This document shows positions 21,973-31,518 of a stretch of DNA of 64,000 nt, piece by piece. The notes below the pieces were generated by a model. That model had not been told where the DNA came from, did no database searches, and worked only from the letters and a program-made list of their open reading frames with translations. The first letter of the stretch is position 1, and each line of letters begins with the position of its first letter. This DNA comes from Melioribacteraceae bacterium (GTDB lineage Bacteria > Bacteroidota > Ignavibacteria > Ignavibacteriales > Melioribacteraceae): NCBI GenBank assembly GCA_019638015.1, contig JAHBUP010000001.1:2760424-2824423 (forward strand), read 5' to 3'. Position numbers and translations under genes: made by a program.

Positions 21973-22557
21973 CTACTCTTTATAAATATGCTTTAATAGT
22001 TTTTGCAATTGTGCTCTCCCCCGGTTAATTCTTGATTTCACTGTGCCAATGGCTAAATTTGTAATTTCCGCAATTTCCTCGTAAGATAAATCTTGAATAT
22101 CTCTTAAAATAACAACTTCACGATAGACTGGTTTAACTCTTAATAATGCTTTCTGAATTATTTCGCTTCTAATTTCTCCATCTGCCGCCTTTTCGGGGGA
22201 CAAAAATGATTTATCTTCAATTTGAGGAGACTTTTCATCTTCATCATTATTAATTGAAAAGAAACTTCTCCTCCTTCTTCTTTTTAATTCGTTTTTCGCC
22301 AGGTTACCTGCAATTGTATAAATCCATGTCGAAAACTTGGCAAATGATTTATAAGAATCCTTATGAATATAAAACTTAATCATTGTTTCTTGAACAACAT
22401 CGGTGCAACTATCTCGATCTCCCAAAAAACGATAAACAAAATTCATTAAAGGATCTTTGTAGCGTTTTACCAATAATTCATAAGCTTCAAGAGTATTATT
22501 ATCTTGAAACTCCTTGATCAATTCTTCGTCTGTTAGTCCAGTTAAATTTTTAGACAA
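21973..22557 (-). CDS. ECF RNA polymerase sigma factor
   Basis: A 194-residue sigma-70 of the extracytoplasmic-function class. Region 2 holds YKDPLMNFVYRFLGD and STWIYTIAGNLAKNELKR. Region 4 holds VYREVVILRDIQDLSYEEIAEI followed by a recognition helix with GTVKSRINRGR. Between them is a 35-residue acidic linker. It would redirect RNA polymerase in response to an envelope or other signal, controlled by the membrane protein encoded just after it. The target promoter is unknown. Confidence 0.92.
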   Translation of the reverse strand: MSKNLTGLTDEELIKEFQDNNTLEAYELLVKRYKDPLMNFVYRFLGDRDSCTDVVQETMIKFYIHKDSYKSFAKFSTWIYTIAGNLAKNELKRRRRRSFFSINNDEDEKSPQIEDKSFLSPEKAADGEIRSEIIQKALLRVKPVYREVVILRDIQDLSYEEIAEITNLAIGTVKSRINRGRAQLQKLLKHIYKE

Positions 22558-22652
22558 CTTGGCTTATACCTTAGTGTAAAAAAAATGTTTCAATTTTCTA
22601 TGTCAATTTTAGCCATAAACAGTTTTTTATGCAAGAAAAGTTATTTTCAGCC

Positions 22653-23687
22653 TCATGAAATTATCTCTGAGACTAGCATAGTAACAACTGTAATCTGGTC
22701 CATACTACTGTTTTTTATGTTCAGATCTGCTGATAAAAGTGCTTCGGAGGCATTAAGTAACCTTCTATCGTTAAACAAATATTTGCACTTTTTTAAGTTC
22801 ATAAAATAGCCATAACTAATGCCGACTTTCCTAGCATTTGAAGAATCGATATCATAAGAATTCCTTGAGAGTCCGCTAACCCCCACAACTTCCAACATTT
22901 GTGAAATTATGATAATTGATTTAGCCAGAAAATTTACAAGCGTAATTGCATCTTCACCACTGCTAATTAAACTAAGTGCAACTTTGAGGGCCTCGTTTTT
23001 ATCCCCCCTACCTACTGCGTTCTGGAGATCAAAAATAGAATATTGTTTTGTTGGAGAAGCAATATTTTTTATGGCATCATAATCAAATTTACCATTAACC
23101 GGTGTATAGTCTAAAAATTTTCTTAACTGCATCTTTAGCATCGTTTTGTCATCACCCGAAATTTCAACTAATGCTCTGGCGTTATCTTCAGTAAAAAGGA
23201 GTCCTATCTCCTTGGCTTGATGTAAAATCCAATCAATTAGTTCATCTCCCTTAATAATTTCGGCACTAAAGATTAGGTTGTATTGAATTAAGGATTTTAC
23301 TGGTTCGCTCAATGTATCTTTTACTTCGCCAAAGTTACAGATAATTAAGATTGTAAAATCGGCGGGATTCTGAATATATGCTGCAAATTCCTTTTTTTCT
23401 GAAAGTAATTCAAAATTTCTGATTGTTATAATTTTTTTCCCACCACCAAAGGGAAAAGCATATGCCGAATCAATAATCTGGTTTAATGTAACTCCTTTTT
23501 CAACATTGATATCTTCCTTATCGAAATCAGATTTTACAAGATTCGAGTACAAATCTTCCAGTTTCTGGGCTGTAGAATCGATGCTAAAATTATCTTCTCC
23601 GCATAAAAAATAAATTGGGAGAATCTTCTCTTGCTGAATCAAATTACTTACCAGTTCAATTGATGGAAGTTTGATTTTTTTAGCCAT
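22653..23687 (-). CDS. holA: DNA polymerase III delta subunit
   Basis: A 344-residue HolA protein, the clamp-loader subunit that opens the sliding clamp. The IYFLCGEDNFSIDSTAQKL opening and the PFGGGKKIITIRNF segment near residue 80 are typical of bacterial delta, as is the helical C-terminal domain (about 210-340). Its ATG lies inside the 3' end of the small MetS-like gene, overlapping it by eight bases, so it may be translated from the transporter transcript. Confidence 0.88.
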   Translation of the reverse strand: MAKKIKLPSIELVSNLIQQEKILPIYFLCGEDNFSIDSTAQKLEDLYSNLVKSDFDKEDINVEKGVTLNQIIDSAYAFPFGGGKKIITIRNFELLSEKKEFAAYIQNPADFTILIICNFGEVKDTLSEPVKSLIQYNLIFSAEIIKGDELIDWILHQAKEIGLLFTEDNARALVEISGDDKTMLKMQLRKFLDYTPVNGKFDYDAIKNIASPTKQYSIFDLQNAVGRGDKNEALKVALSLISSGEDAITLVNFLAKSIIIISQMLEVVGVSGLSRNSYDIDSSNARKVGISYGYFMNLKKCKYLFNDRRLLNASEALLSADLNIKNSSMDQITVVTMLVSEIIS

Positions 23688-23796
23688 TCTCTCTTGGTTC
23701 TTTTAATTTTTCAAATTTTATAGCGCGATATAAAAAGAATAGGAATCCACCCCAAATAATTCCTATTATTAATATAGCTGTAATAATCGTGATCAT
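23680..23796 (-). CDS. Very small membrane protein, probable NSS transporter subunit (MetS-like)
   Basis: A 38-codon frame. It begins with MITIITAILIIGIIWGG, continues through a hydrophobic helix to LYRAIKFEK and ends in a charged tail (LKEPRENG). Its ATG overlaps the stop of the NSS transporter (TAATG) and its stop overlaps the start of holA by eight bases. One membrane helix with a short basic tail, encoded directly after an NSS-type transporter, matches the MetS small subunits known from MetPS transporters in Corynebacterium. This is a strong match in position and shape, but it has not been checked by database search. Confidence 0.75.
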   Translation of the reverse strand: MITIITAILIIGIIWGGFLFFLYRAIKFEKLKEPRENG

Positions 23797-25262
23797 TAAA
23801 CTTTTCTCTCTAACAACAACTTATTTATTCTACTATTGATAAGAATGAATGTCGATATTATGATTGTCCATTGCAGAATGCATGTACCCAAATTTTCCGT
23901 ATGAAATGGATTCCACCACTCGCTATCCCATTGTGTTGAAGAATAAAGCCACCACAAGATAAGTACTAAAGCCTCAAATGGTATTACATACTTAATAAGA
24001 TAATCATAAAGTTTGTTAAGTTTGAAATCATTTCCATGAGAATTAATGAGATTGATGCGAAATTTTTCCACTCCAAACTTATTTACCGAAAAAGCAATAA
24101 ATGCTCCGCTAAGTATAAGACCGATACCCCAAACCCAATCTTGATTCAAGAAAAAATTGGTGTTTAGCGCAGAGGGAATACCCGCGGTTATGCCAATAGC
24201 AAGCATAATCATTATTGATTTTTTTCTCACCATACCCAAATCACATAATGAACTAACTGAAAGTTCTAACATTGAAATTAGTGAGGTTATAGCGGCGAAA
24301 AATAGGGCAAGAAAGAACAACGTAATAAATATATTATTCACAAGATGAAAAGGGGTAATCTTGTTAAATAGTTCCGGTAGAAAGATGAATGTTAATCCTG
24401 TATTTGCTGGACCACTATTTGAAATTTGGGACAACGGATCATTACTTCCCAGGGCAAAGACGGTAGAAAAAATTGTGATGCCAGCAATCAACGATACTGA
24501 ATTATTACCAAATCCTATTAGTGCAGCATTTAAACTTATATCCTCTTCTCTCTTCATATAAATTGCATAAGTCATAATCAATCCCCAGCCTGCGCCGGTA
24601 TCCCATGCATTTTGGGTAAGGGCATTGAGCCAAATTTTTGGGTCGAGCATTAAGTTAAAATCTGGTCTGAAAAAAAATTCCAAACCTTCTAACGCATTTG
24701 GTAAGGTAACAGCTCTAATCATCAATAAGAGCAGTATGGTGATTAGTGAGGTAACTAAAATCTTGCTAATTTTTTCAATTCCTCTTACACCAAAATAAAT
24801 TACTGAACCGGCAATAATCATAACAATAAAATGGTAAAGAAGTGGTGTATAACTTTCCGAAAAATTAGTCCAATAAAGCAAATGATTTTTTGTAGATAAT
24901 AATTCACCGTTGGCAGAAGAAACTAAATATTTTAGGCACCAGCCGGTAATAACCGAATAATAAAACATAATAAAGGTAGCAACAGCTGCAACAAAAGCCC
25001 CCATCCAGGTAAATCGAGGACCTGCAACCTTTGAAAACGCTCCCATTGGCGATTGACGAGCATATTTACCTATGGCAAATTCAGCAATTATAAGTGGCAC
25101 AGACCAGATAATTAAGAATATTAACCAGGGTATTAAAAATGATCCGCCGCCATTCTGTGCAACAATTATTGAGAATCTCCAAATATTTCCTGAGCCTACA
25201 GCAATGCCGAGTGCAGAAAGAATTAACCCCCAGCGGGAGCTAAAAAATTCTCTTTGCGACAT
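23796..25262 (-). CDS. Sodium-dependent NSS-family transporter
   Basis: A 488-residue transporter of the neurotransmitter:sodium symporter family with about twelve hydrophobic segments. The family signature in helix 1 is visible as GLILSALGIAVGSGNIWRF (residues 12-30), and the helix 6 region reads AWDTGAGWGLIMTYA. Bacterial members take up amino acids, including methionine, alanine or tryptophan, with sodium. The MetS-like gene that follows suggests the MetP branch, so methionine and alanine are candidate substrates. The ligand cannot be fixed from sequence. Confidence 0.92.
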   Translation of the reverse strand: MSQREFFSSRWGLILSALGIAVGSGNIWRFSIIVAQNGGGSFLIPWLIFLIIWSVPLIIAEFAIGKYARQSPMGAFSKVAGPRFTWMGAFVAAVATFIMFYYSVITGWCLKYLVSSANGELLSTKNHLLYWTNFSESYTPLLYHFIVMIIAGSVIYFGVRGIEKISKILVTSLITILLLLMIRAVTLPNALEGLEFFFRPDFNLMLDPKIWLNALTQNAWDTGAGWGLIMTYAIYMKREEDISLNAALIGFGNNSVSLIAGITIFSTVFALGSNDPLSQISNSGPANTGLTFIFLPELFNKITPFHLVNNIFITLFFLALFFAAITSLISMLELSVSSLCDLGMVRKKSIMIMLAIGITAGIPSALNTNFFLNQDWVWGIGLILSGAFIAFSVNKFGVEKFRINLINSHGNDFKLNKLYDYLIKYVIPFEALVLILWWLYSSTQWDSEWWNPFHTENLGTCILQWTIIISTFILINSRINKLLLERKV

Positions 25263-25876
25263 TAGTTGTTCTTTAATTTTTGGATAGTGAGCTTGTTAAT
25301 CACAACTGGATTATTTGGTTTATCCATGTTGTTAGTTGGCACCTCACTAATTTTATAAACAATTTCGAGTCCGGATGTCACTTTCCCAAAAATTGTATGT
25401 TTAGCATTTAACCAGGGAGTAGGTGCAACTGTAATAAAAAACTGACTTGTATTAGTACCCGGACCGGCATTTGCCATTGAAAGTATTCCAGGTTCGTTAT
25501 GCATCAAATCCGGGTGGAACTCATCTTCAAATGGACCGCCATAAATGCTTTCTCCACCACTACCGGTTCCGGTTGGATCCCCCCCTTGAATCATAAAATT
25601 CTTAATTACTCGGTGAAAAGATATTCCATTGTAAAAACCGCGTTCAGATAATTCTACAAAGTTTTTTACAGTCTTTGGAGTTTTTTGTGCGAATAACTCT
25701 ACGGTAAACGTTCCCAAATTTGTGTCAAAATTAGCCAGTACCCGGTTGTAGGAAGATAATGATTCTGATACCGGCTGCTTGGTCTCACCATCAGTTTTTT
25801 TATTGTTTGCTGAATCGGATTTACAGGAAATAAAAGTTATAACAATTACCAATGAATAAGTTATAAGATTTTTCAT
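25262..25876 (-). CDS. Cyclophilin-type peptidyl-prolyl isomerase lipoprotein
   Basis: A 204-residue protein with a lipoprotein signal (lipobox TFISC, Cys about 19) followed by a cyclophilin domain of about 155 residues. [42 protein letters not shown] and [11 protein letters not shown] are the family motifs, including the catalytic arginine in FHRV. It probably assists folding at the outer or inner membrane face. The stop shares one base with the transporter start. Confidence 0.93.
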   Translation of the reverse strand: MKNLITYSLVIVITFISCKSDSANNKKTDGETKQPVSESLSSYNRVLANFDTNLGTFTVELFAQKTPKTVKNFVELSERGFYNGISFHRVIKNFMIQGGDPTGTGSGGESIYGGPFEDEFHPDLMHNEPGILSMANAGPGTNTSQFFITVAPTPWLNAKHTIFGKVTSGLEIVYKISEVPTNNMDKPNNPVVINKLTIQKLKNN

Positions 25877-25887
25877 TTATGCCTCTA

Positions 25888-26736
25888 TTATAAATAAATT
25901 ATGTTTAGGTATAACATTATTAAGACAATAATTCCAACTGCTACACGATAGTAAACAAAAATGAAAGTCGTTTTTTTTCTCAAATACTTTAATAAATATT
26001 CAATTGAAAGATAACCCACCAGTGCTGAAACAAATGTTGCGATTATCATTGCGATCAATCCATCAAGATTTATGTAGGATAAGGACTCATAAAACTGCAA
26101 CAATCCACTTGCCGCTACAGCCGGAATGCTCATCAAAAAAGAAAATCGCGCCGCGGTTTCTCTATCTAAACCTAAGAATAAACCGGCGGTGATTGTCGTG
26201 CCAGATCGTGAGGAGCCGGGTATTAGTGATATTGCTTGAGCTATCCCAATAATTAGGGCGTCGTACCATTTAATATCATTTATCTTTCTGGAAAATTTAC
26301 CTGACTTTTCGGCAATAGCTAAAATTAATGCGAGAATAATTAGACTTAATGCAATTACCATTAAATTTTTTGTGAACACACCTTCGATAAAATCTTTAAA
26401 TAATAACCCTATTACCGCCACCGGTATTGTTGCAATTATTAAGTACCAACCCATTTTTGAGTTGAGCGATTGAGATTTCACTGCCTTTTGTTCAAATAAG
26501 TTTTCCTTAAAAAAGTCATTTGCAATTGAAATTAAATCTCTCCAGAAATAAATTAGCACCGCTATCAATGTTCCAATCTGAATAACAGCAATAAATGAAG
26601 TCCACTTCTCAGGGAACTGAGGATTAATCAATCCAGTAATTTTACCATAAAGGGTTAAATGCCCCGTACTGCTTATTGGCAAAAACTCCGTTAACCCTTG
26701 AATTATTCCTAAAATAATAGCTTCTATTGTGTTCAA
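25888..26736 (-). CDS. uppP: Undecaprenyl-diphosphatase UppP
   Basis: A 282-residue membrane phosphatase (BacA family) that recycles the lipid carrier for peptidoglycan and O-antigen. The conserved motifs are EFLPISSTGHL (about residues 17-27) and SLIPGSSRSGTTIT (about 168-182), and there are about eight membrane segments. Bacitracin resistance when overproduced is known for the family. It acts on the same lipid carrier that the O-antigen-ligase-like protein needs. Confidence 0.96.
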   Translation of the reverse strand: MNTIEAIILGIIQGLTEFLPISSTGHLTLYGKITGLINPQFPEKWTSFIAVIQIGTLIAVLIYFWRDLISIANDFFKENLFEQKAVKSQSLNSKMGWYLIIATIPVAVIGLLFKDFIEGVFTKNLMVIALSLIILALILAIAEKSGKFSRKINDIKWYDALIIGIAQAISLIPGSSRSGTTITAGLFLGLDRETAARFSFLMSIPAVAASGLLQFYESLSYINLDGLIAMIIATFVSALVGYLSIEYLLKYLRKKTTFIFVYYRVAVGIIVLIMLYLNIIYL

Positions 26737-26744
26737 TCAATTAC

Positions 26745-27389
26745 CTATAATTTAAAAGTTACACCCAAGTTAATTGCGACAGAGATGGAATTCATATTTA
26801 AATTTTCCCCTGTGACCGGATTGAATATTTTATTCCCATTATTTGATAAATCTCCCGGGAGATCATATCTGACATCGATACCAATAAGTGCAAAAAAATC
26901 TTTACTTAATGCAGTATTGCCAACAGCTTTAAGTAAAAAACCTAATCCATTTGCATTATAATCAGCTTGTGAAAGAAATCTTTCGCTAAATGAAACAGTT
27001 CTTAAACCTACTCCTCCCCCGAGCTTGAACTGATATCCTTCTCCGGGAATTATGTAGTATGTTACCACCGAGGGTTTGAAATGGGTGAATGAGACCTCGT
27101 ATAATCCACCGGAACCCGAAGGAGATGTTTGAGAATCTATTATAGTGTTGAGTTCTATTCCGACCTGAAAACTATTTGAAAAGGAATAATCTATTTCTCC
27201 GCTAAAGCTTACCGCACTTTTAAATGAGGATGTAGTATTGGATTGAAATGTTGAATTAACATAATCTCGATATGAAGCGCTGTTTCTAAAATCCAAGCCC
27301 ATGCTTGCGCTAATATCCCATTGAGAATAAAGTTGTAATAATGGAAGCGAGAAAAATAGAACTAGTACGTTTTTATAATTTTTCATCAT
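26745..27389 (-). CDS. Outer-membrane beta-barrel protein, unknown
   Basis: A 214-residue protein with a signal peptide (cleavage near SQWD, residue 23). It then shows alternating hydrophobic strands and turns of the type seen in small barrels, for example FKPSVVTYYIIPGEGYQFKLGGGVGLR, with a final strand ISVAINLGVTFKL ending in hydrophobic residues. No enzyme motif is visible. It shares one base with the stop of the flippase-like gene, so they are co-transcribed. Confidence 0.7.
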   Translation of the reverse strand: MMKNYKNVLVLFFSLPLLQLYSQWDISASMGLDFRNSASYRDYVNSTFQSNTTSSFKSAVSFSGEIDYSFSNSFQVGIELNTIIDSQTSPSGSGGLYEVSFTHFKPSVVTYYIIPGEGYQFKLGGGVGLRTVSFSERFLSQADYNANGLGFLLKAVGNTALSKDFFALIGIDVRYDLPGDLSNNGNKIFNPVTGENLNMNSISVAINLGVTFKL

Positions 27390-28447
27390 TAAGATTTCAA
27401 GACAGTTAAAAAAGTTTCCTTGGGTAATTTTCTCTTTTCGCGAATCTTATTTATAATTATTATCATCAAAACTGTAGCTGTAATAAATCCGGTATATGTA
27501 ATAAAATTAGTAATAAGTGCATAGGCAGCGCTAATCTGAGGATCAAAATTATATATTTGTACAAGCAAATAAATGGATATGGCATGATATGTACCAACGC
27601 CACCGGGAGTTGGTATTAATGATCCAAATGCGGAGATTGTCATCACCACCCAAGCAAGTCCAAAATTTATTTTTCCATAATCACCCATATCAATTATATA
27701 AAATCCAACATATGAATTTAGAGCGTAAGCAAGAACGATTAACAATGAAATTAATATTATAAGTGAAATATTTTTGACTCCCTTCACACAAGCCAATCCT
27801 TCAATTAAAGTTGTAATAAGCTTTTCAAGTTTGGAAGCAAATTTTTCACTAAACTTTTTGGATAAATTTATGAATGTGTGAATGAGATGTTCTTCGTACT
27901 TAATTATTATTATGAGAAAGAGAGTAAATACTACAATAAAAATAAAACCTATAAGAAGTGAAATTCTTAACCAATTAATCTCAGTTAAGAGGTCCCCTGG
28001 AAAAATTAAAATGCTGATTACAGCGGCAAAAGCAAACGAGATTACATCTATAAAACGTTCAACTATTATTGAACCTAGTATTGTCGATCTTGATATACCT
28101 TCCCATTTTCCTAGAAATAAACCTCGAAAAAGTTCACCTAATCTTGGAATAACACAGCTAACACCGTAGCCAATTATCACCGAGCCAAATAAATTAACTT
28201 CGGATAAATCCTTTTTAACCGATTTAAGCATTATTCTCCAGCGCAGCGATCGAAGATAGTGGGAAATCAAAAAAATAATTACATATAAAAATATGTAATA
28301 AAGTGATGAATGGGCAATAATCGAAAGTGCTCCAAAAAAATCTATCCCCTTAAATGCGAAATACAAAAAAGCAAAAGTTATTAAGAATGTTATGAATACC
28401 CCAAAACTTTTGGAAAGGTATCCCTTATTTTTACTACCGGAGATCAA
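27389..28447 (-). CDS. Flippase-like membrane protein (LPG synthase TM / UPF0104 type)
   Basis: A 352-residue membrane protein with about eight helices. The cytoplasmic-side signature LRSLRWRIMLKS near residue 70 and the block GYGVSCVIPRLGELFRG are typical of the lysylphosphatidylglycerol synthase transmembrane (AglD/MprF flippase) family. It lacks the MprF catalytic domain. The start is TTG, with GGAG nine bases upstream inside the end of lolA. Some relatives move lipid-linked molecules; the cargo here is unknown. Confidence 0.8.
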   Translation of the reverse strand: MISGSKNKGYLSKSFGVFITFLITFAFLYFAFKGIDFFGALSIIAHSSLYYIFLYVIIFLISHYLRSLRWRIMLKSVKKDLSEVNLFGSVIIGYGVSCVIPRLGELFRGLFLGKWEGISRSTILGSIIVERFIDVISFAFAAVISILIFPGDLLTEINWLRISLLIGFIFIVVFTLFLIIIIKYEEHLIHTFINLSKKFSEKFASKLEKLITTLIEGLACVKGVKNISLIILISLLIVLAYALNSYVGFYIIDMGDYGKINFGLAWVVMTISAFGSLIPTPGGVGTYHAISIYLLVQIYNFDPQISAAYALITNFITYTGFITATVLMIIIINKIREKRKLPKETFLTVLKS

Positions 28448-29054
28448 TAACTTTTACTCCTTTTGGTGTAGTAAAACTGAATGAATTATCGCTTACCTGC
28501 TGATTAACTTTAATATTCGTGAATTCAAACAAATATTTCATATCAGCGATATCAACAATTTCCAATTTAGAAATTAAATTCTCCACATTCTTATAAATAC
28601 GCAAAGATTTGAAATCAAGGAATTCATCTTTCGGGAGCATTTCAAGAATTTCTTCACCGGATTTTAATGATGGATCACTAATTGACTTTAGGTTGCACAA
28701 CGCGGGATAATCATACAAATATCTTTCGAGTGAAAAAGAGGTCGGATCGTCTGTCAACGAACTAATTACTACTCGTTTAAACTTTTTATCATGATTCCAT
28801 ATATTAATTCCATCTGAAATAATTGTGTGATTTCCTAATTCTACCAAGAATTTATTTTTTTTCTTATAAGTAATAGTGCCATTTGTTTTGCTCATCACAG
28901 TTCCATCAGCAGAATAACTATACTGAACAAGTCCAGAGCTAAAATCTGATACTGATTTGTATTTATTCTGAATTTTCTTCAGTAACGCATTCCCCTGAGC
29001 AAACATCAGGATTGGGAGTAAAAAAAGAATTGGTGTTAATAATTTAATTTTCAT
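28434..29054 (-). CDS. lolA: Outer-membrane lipoprotein carrier LolA
   Basis: A 206-residue LolA-family protein with a signal peptide (cleavage after AQG, residue 20). The fold signs are LLKKIQNKYKSVSDFSSGLVQ, then the hydrophobic strand GTITYKKKNKFLVE and ISDGINIWNHDKKFKRVVIS. It is the periplasmic chaperone that carries lipoproteins to the outer membrane. It overlaps ftsK upstream by four bases and the flippase-like gene downstream. Confidence 0.88.
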   Translation of the reverse strand: MKIKLLTPILFLLPILMFAQGNALLKKIQNKYKSVSDFSSGLVQYSYSADGTVMSKTNGTITYKKKNKFLVELGNHTIISDGINIWNHDKKFKRVVISSLTDDPTSFSLERYLYDYPALCNLKSISDPSLKSGEEILEMLPKDEFLDFKSLRIYKNVENLISKLEIVDIADMKYLFEFTNIKVNQQVSDNSFSFTTPKGVKVIDLR

Positions 29055-31513
29055 AATGACCTCAATATAGTTTCTAATTGTTGTTCACTTTCAACAATCA
29101 CTTCCCTCGCTTTGCTCCCTTCAGAAGGTCCTACAATTCCCGCTTGTTCAAGTTGATCAACAATTCTTGCCGCGCGGGAGTACCCAAGTTTGAGTCGCCT
29201 TTGTAGCAAAGATACAGAACCCTGCTGATGTTTTACAATAACCCGAGCGGCATCTTCGAACATCGGATCCAGATCATTTAAGAAATCGCCTCCAGAAGCA
29301 TTTTTCTTTTCATAAAGAGATGGTAGAAAATATCTTTTAGAGAAACCCTTCTGTACATAAATAAAATTGGTAATCTTTTCTACCTCTTCAGTAGATATAA
29401 ATGCATTCTGAATTCTTATCGGCTTAGGCATCCCACCCGGAAGAAAGAGCATATCGCCCTGCCCTAATAATTGCTCAGCGCCATTCATATCAAGAATAGT
29501 TCTTGAGTCAATTTTTGTTGCAACTTGATACGCCATTCGCGCACTAAAATTAGCCTTTATAACTCCGGTTATAACATTAACAGAAGGACGCTGAGTTGCA
29601 AGGATTAAATGAATACCCACCGCACGAGCTAACTGCGCCAGTCTTGCAATCGGTTCCTCAACTTCTTTACCTGAAGTTATCATTAAATCGGCTAATTCAT
29701 CAATAATTACAACTATATATGGCATTTTATGATGTTTCATTTCATCGTTGTCTTTCGGACGCGATTTCGGATTCATCACTTTTTTATTGTAATCAACAAT
29801 ATTTCTAACGCCTACTTTAGCCAGTTTATCATATCTTTTTTCCATTTCATATTCAACTGCTTTTAGAGCAAGTAAAGCATTAGATGGATTTGTAATTATT
29901 TCTTCATCAAGATCAGGAGATACTGCCAAAAAATGTTTATTTAATTTTCGGTAAAAAGATAGTTCAATTTTTTTAGGGTCGATAATAACGAATTTAATAT
30001 CACTTGGATGCTTCGCAAAAATTAAACTGTTAAGAACCATATTAATTCCAACACTTTTACCAGAACCGGTTGAGCCGGCGATTAACATATGAGGCATTTT
30101 TGCCAAGTCGGTTACATAAACATCGCCGGAAATTGTTTTTCCTAACGCCAGTGGAAGTTCTTCCTTAGATTCTCTTATTTTCTTAAGTACAGAACTTGCT
30201 CTCACAATTGTGGATTGTGCATTCGGTATTTCAACGCCGATTGCACTTTTACCCGGAATTGGAGCAATAATTCTAATTCCCCTCGCTGCAAGTGCTAAAG
30301 CAATATCATGCTCGAGAGATACAATTCTACTAATTTTAACACCGGGTGCCGGAACAATTTCGTACAAAGTTACAACCGGACCCGGAGTTACAGTTATGTC
30401 ATCAATCTGAATATCAAACAAAGCCAATTTATCTTTAAGAAGAGCGGCATTACGTTTTAATTCAGCTTCATTCACTTTAATATCTTCATCGCCAGGAGGG
30501 ATTAGTAAATCTAATGAAGGTGGATTATATGAAATTTTCTCATCCCATTGATCGGGTAATTCCGCCTCAGCATTTTTATCTATCAGCGGTAAAGAATCTT
30601 CATCATCAATTTTTGGTTTATCAACTTTATTTATTTTCGAAACAGCTGCTTCTTCTTTTGCGGTTGGCTTAGTTTCAACAGTTGGAATATCTTTTTGTAT
30701 GATAGTTATTTTTGTCTCTGGTTGAGCTTCAACATGTTCAGCTTCTACTACATTATTCCCGGCAATCTCCTTAAGAGATTTTGCGGTTCTTAAATTTTTT
30801 ATCTTATCTAAATTTGAATTTTCATCTACAAGAGCATTTTCATTCTCAACTTCTTCTTTTTCCGATTTTGAAAAGAACTCCCTTATAAAATTAATAATGG
30901 TGCTAAAGTGTACATCGAATGCAATAATAAGTGTTATGGCAAGTCCTGTAGCAATAAAAATTATCCCGCCTAATCCGCCGAGAAGTCTGCTAAGTATAGT
31001 TCCTATGGATAAACCAACATTCCCCGAAAGTTCATTCACATCTGAGAAAAGAGAAATCTCTGGAGTAAATCGAATTAATCCAAAAAATGATGCTAGTAAA
31101 AGTGCAGTTACCAAAAGAAAATTGGAGATGTGGAGAGCTAACTTGTACTCTACTTTTCCTAAAATTGCCCATCCCCATAAAAATAAAATTGCTGGAAATA
31201 TTATTGAAAATAAGCCAAGCGTCTTGTTAATTAAAAAGTATGAAATATATGCTCCAAACAGCCCCAGCCAATTATTTATTGTAACTATTCTCTCTTGCAG
31301 TTCGGGGGATGGATTAAATATCTTGAAAAGATCAACTGGAGTATACAGCGATGATTCGTCAGCTCTTGAGTATGAAAGAATACTTAAAAAGGAGAGTAAA
31401 GCTAAAAGAAGCAAAAGTATACCGAAAATTTTTTTCTTTTTTTCGGGGGAGATAATGAAAAAGTTTTCACCAACGGTTGAGACTTTTTCTTTTGTATTAG
31501 TTTTTCTTGGCAT
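29051..31513 (-). CDS. ftsK: DNA translocase FtsK
   Basis: An 820-residue FtsK/SpoIIIE protein. Four or five membrane helices (25-215) are followed by a low-complexity linker (225-330). The motor domain has Walker A (AGSTGSGKSVGIN, about 480-492), Walker B (VVIIDELADLM) and ATQRPSVNVITG. The gamma DNA-orienting domain is at the end (SVSLLQRRLKLGYSRAARIVD). It moves chromosome ends during division and activates XerCD at dif; xerD is encoded at 11701-12591. The linker is shorter than in enterobacteria. Confidence 0.96.
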   Translation of the reverse strand: MPRKTNTKEKVSTVGENFFIISPEKKKKIFGILLLLLALLSFLSILSYSRADESSLYTPVDLFKIFNPSPELQERIVTINNWLGLFGAYISYFLINKTLGLFSIIFPAILFLWGWAILGKVEYKLALHISNFLLVTALLLASFFGLIRFTPEISLFSDVNELSGNVGLSIGTILSRLLGGLGGIIFIATGLAITLIIAFDVHFSTIINFIREFFSKSEKEEVENENALVDENSNLDKIKNLRTAKSLKEIAGNNVVEAEHVEAQPETKITIIQKDIPTVETKPTAKEEAAVSKINKVDKPKIDDEDSLPLIDKNAEAELPDQWDEKISYNPPSLDLLIPPGDEDIKVNEAELKRNAALLKDKLALFDIQIDDITVTPGPVVTLYEIVPAPGVKISRIVSLEHDIALALAARGIRIIAPIPGKSAIGVEIPNAQSTIVRASSVLKKIRESKEELPLALGKTISGDVYVTDLAKMPHMLIAGSTGSGKSVGINMVLNSLIFAKHPSDIKFVIIDPKKIELSFYRKLNKHFLAVSPDLDEEIITNPSNALLALKAVEYEMEKRYDKLAKVGVRNIVDYNKKVMNPKSRPKDNDEMKHHKMPYIVVIIDELADLMITSGKEVEEPIARLAQLARAVGIHLILATQRPSVNVITGVIKANFSARMAYQVATKIDSRTILDMNGAEQLLGQGDMLFLPGGMPKPIRIQNAFISTEEVEKITNFIYVQKGFSKRYFLPSLYEKKNASGGDFLNDLDPMFEDAARVIVKHQQGSVSLLQRRLKLGYSRAARIVDQLEQAGIVGPSEGSKAREVIVESEQQLETILRSL

Positions 31514-31518
31514 TCCTG

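Noticed and set aside
22585..22809. Plus-strand frame around the holA 3' end
   Set aside because: It is a shadow of holA and its downstream region with no ribosome site or motif.
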